This document shows, in pieces, positions 58,574 through 64,000 of a stretch of 64,000 nt of DNA. Made by a program: the position numbers and the translations under genes. A model generated the notes under the pieces. It saw only the letters and a list, made by a program, of their open reading frames with translations. It made no database searches and was not told the DNA's origin. Origin of the DNA: JAEUJM01 sp044221555 (lineage in GTDB: Bacteria > Actinomycetota > Acidimicrobiia > Acidimicrobiales > DATDAH01); contig JBGAOY010000019.1 of NCBI GenBank assembly GCA_044221555.1, positions 14,201-78,200 of the forward strand, given 5' to 3'. Within the stretch, counting starts at the first letter, position 1. The number at the start of each line of letters is the position of its first letter.

Positions 58574-60118
58574 ATGTCAGAGTCCGGCGGGCTGCCCGTC
58601 TACAACGGGCGCTACCAGCTGCACCGCCAGCTGGGGCGGGGCGGCATGGCCATCGTGTACCTGGCCCACGACCAGTTGCTCGACCGGCCGGTCGCGGTGA
58701 AGGTGCTCAACGCCGACTTCGCCGGCGACCCGTCGTTCGTCGAGCGCTTCCGGCGCGAGGCCCAGGCCGCGGCCAACCTCAACCACCCCAACATCGTCTC
58801 GGTGTTCGACTGGGGTGAGGAGGACGGCACCTACTACATCGTCATGGAGTACATCGAGGGTCGGCCCCTCGACGAGATCCTGGCCGCAGAGGGCCCTCTC
58901 CACCCCGACCGGGCGGCCGACGTGGCGATCGACATCGCCGCCGGCCTGGCGCTGGCCCACCGCAGCGGCGTGGTGCACCGCGACATCAAGCCCGGAAACG
59001 TGATGATCGCCCAGCCCAGCGGCCAGGTGAAGGTGACCGACTTCGGCATCGCCAAGGTGATCGGCGGCGACAGCGAGCTGACGCAGGCGGGCACGGTGAT
59101 GGGCACCGCCACCTACTTCTCGCCCGAGCAGGCCCAGGGCAAGCGCCTCGATCCCCGCAGCGACCTCTACTCGCTCGGTGTGGTGCTGTACGAGATGACG
59201 GTGGGCCGGCCGCCCTTCACCGGCGACACCCCTGTGGCCATCGCCTACCAGCACGTGCAGGAGGCACCGCCGCCCCCCCGCTCGATGAACCCGGCGATCC
59301 CGCTGGCCCTCGAGGCCATCACCCTCAAGTTGCTGGCCAAGGACCCGGTGCTGCGCTACCCGTCGGCCGAGGACCTACGAAAGGACCTGCGCCGCTTCCG
59401 CGAGGGCGCCGTACTGCCCCAGCCCGCGCCGGCGCCCGTCGTGGCGCCCGCACCGGTGCCGAGCTACGCCGACTCGGCCCGCTTCCCGGTCGACGAGGTG
59501 CCCGACCCGCCCCGTCGGACCGGCATCTTCTTGTTCTTCCTCATCGTGTTGCTGGTGGCGCTCGGCTTCGGCCTCTGGTTCTTCGCCAAGCAGCTGGGCG
59601 TGTTCGACCCCGACACCGTCACCCAGGTGACGGTGCCCGAGGTGCTGAACAGCCCGAAGGCCGACGCCGAGGCCGAGTTGCAGCGCAGGGGCCTCGGGTT
59701 CGACGAGAAGGACGCTGAAGCGTGCGACACCACGCCCGGCGTGGTGACCGCCCAGGACCCTGCCGCTGACACCAAGGTGGACGAGGGCACGATCGTGCAC
59801 CTCACGATCTGCCCGGGGACCGAGCAGGTGGCCGTGCCGAGCGTGGTGGGCCAGGCCGAGGCCGACGCCCAGCGGCTGTTGCAGGACCTGGGGTTCGTGG
59901 TGTCGATCACTCGCCAGCCCGGCACCGAGGAGGACGCCGGCAAGGTGCTGACGCAGAACCCGGCGGCCGACACCGAGTTGCCCGTCGGGAGCATCGTCAC
60001 CATCGTGGTGTCCGAGGGCCCGACCTCCACCACGTCACCCGACCCCGCGTCGGTCACCGTGGCCCCGTCGCCCGCCACCACCGCTGCCGACCCCGTCACG
60101 GTGACGATCCCGCCCTGA
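58574..60118 (+). CDS. pknB: Serine/threonine protein kinase PknB (PASTA type)
   Basis: A 514-residue protein. Kinase domain about 10-275 with GRGGMAIVYLA, VAVKVL, VHRDIKPGNVMI, TDFGIAK, GTATYFSPEQ and SDLYSLGVVLYEM; a Pro-rich linker; membrane helix at about 318-338; and two PASTA domains (VTVPEVLNSPKADAEAELQR; VAVPSVVGQAEADAQRLLQD) followed by a Ser/Thr/Pro tail. PASTA domains bind muropeptides or lipid II. It should phosphorylate FhaA, PbpA and other growth proteins. Mycobacterial PknB has four PASTA units; here only two are evident. Confidence 0.92.
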   Translation: MSESGGLPVYNGRYQLHRQLGRGGMAIVYLAHDQLLDRPVAVKVLNADFAGDPSFVERFRREAQAAANLNHPNIVSVFDWGEEDGTYYIVMEYIEGRPLDEILAAEGPLHPDRAADVAIDIAAGLALAHRSGVVHRDIKPGNVMIAQPSGQVKVTDFGIAKVIGGDSELTQAGTVMGTATYFSPEQAQGKRLDPRSDLYSLGVVLYEMTVGRPPFTGDTPVAIAYQHVQEAPPPPRSMNPAIPLALEAITLKLLAKDPVLRYPSAEDLRKDLRRFREGAVLPQPAPAPVVAPAPVPSYADSARFPVDEVPDPPRRTGIFLFFLIVLLVALGFGLWFFAKQLGVFDPDTVTQVTVPEVLNSPKADAEAELQRRGLGFDEKDAEACDTTPGVVTAQDPAADTKVDEGTIVHLTICPGTEQVAVPSVVGQAEADAQRLLQDLGFVVSITRQPGTEEDAGKVLTQNPAADTELPVGSIVTIVVSEGPTSTTSPDPASVTVAPSPATTAADPVTVTIPP

Positions 60119-60164
60119 CCCCTCGGGGTCGAGGCGGCGCCGATGCCGCCGATGCCGCCGCCCG

Positions 60165-60755
60165 TCAGGCGACGGCGGCGGGGATCCGGGCGAGGAAGTT
60201 GGCGATGAGGTCGTGGCCCGAGTGGGTGAGGATCGACTCGGGGTGGAACTGCACGCCCTCGACGTCGAGCTCGCGGTGGCGCAGGCCCATCACCACGCCG
60301 TCGCTGGTCTCGGCGGTGATCTCCAGCACGTCGGGCACCGACGCCCGGTCGACCACCAGGGAGTGGTAGCGGGTGGCCTCGAGGGGGCTGGGCAGGCCCG
60401 CGAACACGCCGGTGCCGTGGTGGAAGATGGCCGAGGTCTTGCCGTGCATGATCTCGGGGGCCCGCACCACGTCGCCGCCGTAGATCTGGCCGATGCATTG
60501 GTGACCGAGGCACACGCCGAGCACCGGCCGGCGGCCGGCGAAACGCTCGATGATCGCGTTGCTGAGCCCGGCGTCCTCGGGGCGACCGGGCCCAGGGCTG
60601 ATCAGCACCGCGTCGGGCGCGAGCGCCTCGGCGTCGTCGATGGTGAGGGCGTCGTGACGGTGCACCAGCGGCTCGGCCCCCGCCTCACCCAGGTACTGGA
60701 CCAGGTTGTAGACGAACGAGTCGTAATTGTCGATCACCAGCACCCGGGCACCCAC
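60165..60755 (-). CDS. trpG: Glutamine amidotransferase, anthranilate/aminodeoxychorismate synthase component II
   Basis: A 196-residue class I glutaminase. Seen: VLVIDNYDSFVYNLVQYLGE, SPGPGRPEDAG, GVCLGHQCIG with the catalytic Cys at about 80, RYHSLVV, and VQFHPESILT with the catalytic His-Glu. It releases ammonia from glutamine for anthranilate or aminodeoxychorismate synthesis; sequence alone does not separate TrpG from PabA. A trpG-type gene beside pknB and crgA is the standard actinobacterial arrangement. GTG start at 60755. Convergent with pknB across 46 bp of GC-rich sequence. Confidence 0.9.
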   Translation of the reverse strand: MGARVLVIDNYDSFVYNLVQYLGEAGAEPLVHRHDALTIDDAEALAPDAVLISPGPGRPEDAGLSNAIIERFAGRRPVLGVCLGHQCIGQIYGGDVVRAPEIMHGKTSAIFHHGTGVFAGLPSPLEATRYHSLVVDRASVPDVLEITAETSDGVVMGLRHRELDVEGVQFHPESILTHSGHDLIANFLARIPAAVA

Positions 60756-60932
60756 GGCCGCAGAGTACCGGCGTGGCACCCCGGAACGACCCGAATTACG
60801 GCGCGGCCGGCGAGCAGGCGGCGAGGCCCACTCGGTCGGCATGCCGACGAGGCCGCCCGGTCGGGTCCCCACGGCGCGCACCTCCTCCGGGCGCGCTCGG
60901 CCGTCACCCGACGTGCCGGGTAGCATCCCGCC

Positions 60933-61322
60933 ATGGCCAAACCAGCCAAGCGCAAGGTGCCCAGCGGCGGCCGGGTCACCCCCAAGGGTGGGCCGTCGGC
61001 GTCCACCTCGTCGTCGGGCACGTCCGCGTCGGCCCGGTCGGCGGCCGCCAAGTCGGCCTCGGCCAAGTCCACCGCCGCGAAGTCGCAGTCGTCGCGCACC
61101 ACACCGCCGGCCACCAGTCGTTACACGCCGCCCATCCCGAGCGAGTACAAGGTGAGCCCCCGCTGGGTGCCCGTGCTGATGTTCACGTTCCTTGGCGCCG
61201 GCATGCTGATGATCTTCCTCAACTACCTCGGTGTGGTGCCGGGCGGCACGAGCAACTGGTACCTGCTCGGTGGTCTCGGTCTCATCCTCGCCGGCATCAT
61301 CACCGCCACCCAGTACCACTGA
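60933..61322 (+). CDS. crgA: Cell division protein CrgA
   Basis: A 129-residue protein. About 60 residues of Lys/Ser/Ala-rich sequence precede the CrgA core: SEYKVSPRWVPVLMFTFLGA, then a first helix to about 97, the VVPGGTSNWYLLGG loop and a second helix ending ATQYH. CrgA coordinates septal and polar peptidoglycan synthesis and recruits division proteins. The N-terminal extension is longer than in mycobacteria. Divergent from trpG across about 175 bp. Confidence 0.92.
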   Translation: MAKPAKRKVPSGGRVTPKGGPSASTSSSGTSASARSAAAKSASAKSTAAKSQSSRTTPPATSRYTPPIPSEYKVSPRWVPVLMFTFLGAGMLMIFLNYLGVVPGGTSNWYLLGGLGLILAGIITATQYH

Positions 61323-61399
61323 ACGGGTCGCCGCCACCACCCGCAGCGAGATCACGGACGGATGGACGGGAAGTTACAGGCGTGTGACTCTCCCCAGTG

Positions 61400-61448
61400 T
61401 TGTCCACAGGCTGTGTACATCCCCAGCGCCTGTGGATTCTGTGGATAA
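61400..61448. other. DnaA-box cluster
   Basis: TTGTCCACA on the plus strand at 61400-61408 (the high-GC actinobacterial consensus), GAATCCACA on the minus strand at 61439-61431 (two mismatches) and TTATCCACA on the minus strand at 61448-61440 (perfect E. coli-type consensus). The last two are directly adjacent. The 268-bp gap after crgA has no gene. Either part of a replication origin or an auxiliary DnaA-binding site; dnaA and dnaN are not in this window. Confidence 0.6.
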
Positions 61449-61590
61449 CTAGGCCCCGGCTTCGCCGCCGACCACCGACCGCCGCACGCGGCATGGCGCC
61501 GCGGGCCGGTCGGGTCCCCGCCTCGGTGCCGCGGTCACGCACCTGCGACCATTCGCCGCAGTAGCGTACGGGCGAGCGGAAAGAGGAGCC

Positions 61591-62691
61591 ATGCCCGACC
61601 CAGCGCGCCCGGACGATCCCGATGTCGGCGGTGAGCCCGATGCACGCCGGCCGTCGGGCGACGATGCCCGCCCCGAGTTGGTCGCGGTGGGTGACGATCA
61701 CGAGCCCTCGCCGCTCACCACCCGTCGTGAGCGCAAGGAGCGGCTGGAGGCGCTGACCCGTGCGGCGCGGGAACAGGCCCGGGAGGCCAGCCGCTCGCTG
61801 GCCGTGCTGAGCGCGAAGGTCGCCAGCTCGCGCCGGGGGATGGCCCGCCAAACCGCCGACCTGGACCGCCTGCGCACCGAGGTCAACCTGTTCGCCCGCG
61901 AGCTCGAGGTGCTGACCGCCCGGAAGGGTGCGGGGGGTTCGGGCTGGGCGATCGCCACCGACGGGCTGCTGGCCGACAGCGCCCAGGCCTTGGCCGCCGG
62001 CGAGGCCACCGAGAGCTGGCACCTGTTGCTGGCCGCCAAGCGTCAGGCGTACGACGGCCGCACCCGTGACGAGTTGGCGGCCGAGGTGCGGTCGGTGATC
62101 GCCGATGCCCGCTCCGTGCTGTCGGCGGCCGAGGCCCGCCACATCGCCGAAGACCTCGGGTCCATCAAGCCCAAGGATCGTCTCGACGCCGTGCGGGTGC
62201 GGCTGGCGGCGGCGCGCCGCCAGATCGACGAGGCCCTGGTGGCCCGCCAGGAGCGTTACCGGGTGGCGGCCAGGGGCCTGGTGAACACCGGGGTGCTGCT
62301 GGGGCTGATCCTGCTGGGCGGTGCGGTGGCGGCGTGGCTCTCCACGTCGATGGCCGACGAGGGCGAGGCCCTGCGCAACCTGGACAACTACGTCACCGTG
62401 GCCGCCCTCGGGGGCATGGGCGTGGCGCTGAGCCTGCTGTTGCCCTGGCATCGCAACCCCACCCGGCCGGCGGTGCTCGACTTCGTGAACCCGCTGGACA
62501 TCACCTTCCTGCGGGTGGTGCTCGGTGTGGGCGTGGCCATGGCCGTCGTGACCGTGCTGCAGTCCGACCTGCAGGCCGGGCTCGACCTGGGAGGCGTGAA
62601 GGCCTACCCATGGGCCATCGCCGCCGGCTTCAGCGAGCGCCTGCTCGACAAGCGCCTCCTGGCCATCGACGACGAGGTCCGCCAGGGCTGA
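61591..62691 (+). CDS. Coiled-coil membrane protein
   Basis: A 366-residue protein: acidic disordered start, coiled coil at about 45-110 (RERKERLEALTRAAREQARE and beyond), a helical middle region, and three hydrophobic helices at about 230-248, 265-285 and 305-325, ending in a conserved-looking GGVKAYPWAIAAGFSERLLD. No family name can be assigned, although the end resembles small-membrane STAS/transporter-like regulators only weakly. GAGGAGCC directly precedes the ATG. Located after the DnaA boxes. Confidence 0.7.
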   Translation: MPDPARPDDPDVGGEPDARRPSGDDARPELVAVGDDHEPSPLTTRRERKERLEALTRAAREQAREASRSLAVLSAKVASSRRGMARQTADLDRLRTEVNLFARELEVLTARKGAGGSGWAIATDGLLADSAQALAAGEATESWHLLLAAKRQAYDGRTRDELAAEVRSVIADARSVLSAAEARHIAEDLGSIKPKDRLDAVRVRLAAARRQIDEALVARQERYRVAARGLVNTGVLLGLILLGGAVAAWLSTSMADEGEALRNLDNYVTVAALGGMGVALSLLLPWHRNPTRPAVLDFVNPLDITFLRVVLGVGVAMAVVTVLQSDLQAGLDLGGVKAYPWAIAAGFSERLLDKRLLAIDDEVRQG

Positions 62692-62795
62692 CGCCGAGCC
62701 CGGCGACCGTAGGCCGTCGCCGGGGGAGTCGCTCGGCCCGCGCCCGTGAGGTCGAGGACGTCGTGATGCGGCGCCGCCGGGCCAGGCCGGGCGAT

Positions 62796-63407
62796 CTACG
62801 CCCCTCGGTGGGGCTGGAGGGCCTTGCCCAGGCAGGTGCTGGTGTCGGCGCTCTGCAGATACTCGCCCCAGCACGGGATCTCGGCATAGCCGTGACGCCG
62901 GTAGAGGGCCATGGCCGCCACCTGGCGGGTGCCGGTCTCGAGCACCAGTCGACGGCAGCCGAGCCCGAGCGCGGTGGTCTCTAGCGCGGTCAGGAGCAGG
63001 CCGGCCACCCGCCGGCCGCGGGCCTCGGGGCGGACGTACATCCGCTTCAGTTCGCCGACCCCCTCGTCGATCAGCCGCACGGCACCGCAGCCGAGCGCCC
63101 GCTCCCGCCCCCCCGCCACCGGCTCCCAGGCCACCAGGAACGCGTCGGCAGTGGGAAGCTCGAAGTGGTTGGCGCCCGGCTCGGGATACAGGGCGTCGAG
63201 CTCGGCATCGAGCTCGCCGATGAGCTCGCGCACCACCGGCGCGTCCAACGACTCGGGTCGGAGCACCACCGGCCCAGCGGGTGCAGTGGGTGTGCTCGTG
63301 GCCGAGGCAGGGCCGCGGGCCGACCCTGTGTCGGGTGACCCTGTCCCTGATGTGGAGCGTGAGGGTGAGGGTCCGACGCCGGCGGCGGGAGGGTCAGGGA
63401 CGGTCAC
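62796..63407 (-). CDS. GNAT family N-acetyltransferase
   Basis: A 203-residue protein. After a low-complexity Ser/Pro/Thr stretch of about 45 residues, the GNAT core is clear: LRPESLDAPVVRELIGELDA, GCGAVRLIDEGVGELKRMYV, RPEARGRRVAGLLLTALE (acetyl-CoA loop RxxGRR), RLVLETGTRQVAAMALYRRH and YAEIPCWGEY. It should acetylate a small molecule or peptide from acetyl-CoA. GTG start at 63407; a later start could remove the extension. Six nucleotides after the zinc-ribbon gene, so one operon. Confidence 0.82.
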   Translation of the reverse strand: MTVPDPPAAGVGPSPSRSTSGTGSPDTGSARGPASATSTPTAPAGPVVLRPESLDAPVVRELIGELDAELDALYPEPGANHFELPTADAFLVAWEPVAGGRERALGCGAVRLIDEGVGELKRMYVRPEARGRRVAGLLLTALETTALGLGCRRLVLETGTRQVAAMALYRRHGYAEIPCWGEYLQSADTSTCLGKALQPHRGA

Positions 63408-63413
63408 GGGCGG

Positions 63414-63680
63414 TCACAGGTCGTCGACGGGGGTGACCAGGTCCATGTCCTCGAGGCAGTGCCGGGGCGGTTCGGGCATCTGGTCGTTGGCCGCGGTCAT
63501 CCGCACCTCGGTGCCGCAGATGGCGCAGCGGTACTGCAGGCGCACCTTGCGCAGCTCGCCGGGCGGCGGCGGCTCGGGGATGGGACGGGCGAACGAGCCC
63601 AGCACCGCCATGCCGAGCCGGATGATGAGGAACGCCGCCGCGGCGGCGACGGCGAAGCGAACGAGGGTGCCAGCATCCAT
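63414..63680 (-). CDS. Small membrane protein with zinc-ribbon-like C-terminus
   Basis: An 88-residue protein with one membrane helix at about 8-27 and a cytoplasmic part LRKVRLQYRCAICGTEVRMT...PPRHCLEDMDL, where CxxC plus His/Cys could bind zinc. It belongs to a conserved actinobacterial type without known function. GGAGGGG is next to the ATG. Upstream of and co-directional with the acetyltransferase. Confidence 0.75.
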   Translation of the reverse strand: MDAGTLVRFAVAAAAAFLIIRLGMAVLGSFARPIPEPPPPGELRKVRLQYRCAICGTEVRMTAANDQMPEPPRHCLEDMDLVTPVDDL

Positions 63681-64000
63681 GACCCCTCCAGTCTCGCCCC
63701 GTCAGCCCGCAACCCCACAGTCGACGCTTGGAGGTGAGGCATCCGACGGAGCGCCTGCCGGGAGCAACCGGGTGGCGACAGTCGCTCGCCGGTAGATGTC
63801 GGTGGGCTCGGCCGAGCGCAGGACGAGCGCAGGACGGGCGCAGGACGGGCGGCCTGACCCCGGCGCGGACGCAGCGACGGCACCGTGGCCGTGCTCGGGC
63901 AGGCCGTGGCTGGAGCTCCTGGCGAAGCAGTGCTCAGGCCATGGCTGGCACGGTCCCACGACCACGTGCGGACCCGTGGCGGCGCGGACCCGGAGGTCCG
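63681..64000. other. Terminal stretch without a recognised gene
   Basis: No convincing gene over the last 320 bp. GCGCAGGACGG-type 11-bp units repeat three times at 63816, 63827 and 63838. Short antisense ORFs here have no recognisable content. Confidence 0.5.

Overview
The window is very GC-rich (most of it looks above 70% G+C) and comes from an actinobacterium. The markers are a DivIVA-like protein, a DUF3039 protein, a mycothiol-dependent maleylpyruvate-isomerase-family enzyme, CrgA, and the actinobacterial growth and division locus fhaA-fhaB-pstP-rodA-pbpA-kinase-pknB followed by a trpG-type amidotransferase. A deep-branching group such as Acidimicrobiia is possible, but that is inference.

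Layout. 0.4-5.6 kb: DivIVA-like protein, secreted esterase, class B penicillin-binding protein, flavin-binding protein, DUF3039 protein. 5.7-12.1 kb: a minus-strand array of a coiled-coil membrane protein followed by four tandem secreted RTX-type (calcium-binding nonapeptide) paralogues. It ends in two relics of the same family: a 47-residue ORF made of a signal peptide joined to the family C-terminal tail, and a frameshifted tail fragment. 12.2-16.3 kb: small membrane protein overlapping a biotin-carrier/carboxyltransferase fusion, Tat-exported intradiol dioxygenase, and a winged-helix protein with a frameshifted 3' end. 16.3-22.5 kb: PAS-PAS-GGDEF-EAL protein, cysteine-desulfurase-like protein, and a DHA2 efflux pump divergent from its TetR regulator. 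22.7-36.9 kb: secreted metalloprotease, CREST-type membrane protein, EF-hand-like repeat protein, mycothiol enzyme, orphan FtsX-type permease, RCC1-repeat protein, PPOX protein plus molybdopterin oxidoreductase, MarR regulator, Dtd. 37-47 kb: SLH-tailed esterase, two MFS transporters, alpha/beta hydrolase, enolase-superfamily enzyme, AraC regulator, secreted lipase. Intergenic tandem repeats are frequent in this part.

47.4-49.4 kb is the clearest foreign segment. It contains the last 31 codons of a tyrosine integrase, then a visibly lower-GC two-gene cassette, then tRNA-Leu(CAG), whose 3' end faces the cassette. The cassette encodes a probable winged-helix protein and an Abi-type HEPN protein with an RX4H motif. 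Its promoter appears to be leaderless and sits inside a 7+7 bp inverted repeat that touches the start codon. This looks like an autoregulated toxin/abortive-infection module left by a decayed integrative element, and it is the best candidate here for a little-described system.

49.5-61.3 kb is the conserved cell-wall and phosphosignalling locus. A DUF4349 lipoprotein gene overlaps fhaA; then come fhaB, the PP2C phosphatase pstP, rodA and pbpA (joined by 4-nt overlaps), a second kinase with an extracellular LytR_C-type domain, pknB with PASTA domains, a trpG/pabA-type amidotransferase and crgA. FHA adaptors, phosphatase and kinases would regulate the RodA/PbpA peptidoglycan pair. Just after crgA is a compact DnaA-box cluster (61400-61448). 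The end holds a coiled-coil membrane protein, a GNAT acetyltransferase and a zinc-ribbon membrane protein. Products are assigned from motifs read by eye; no database search was possible.
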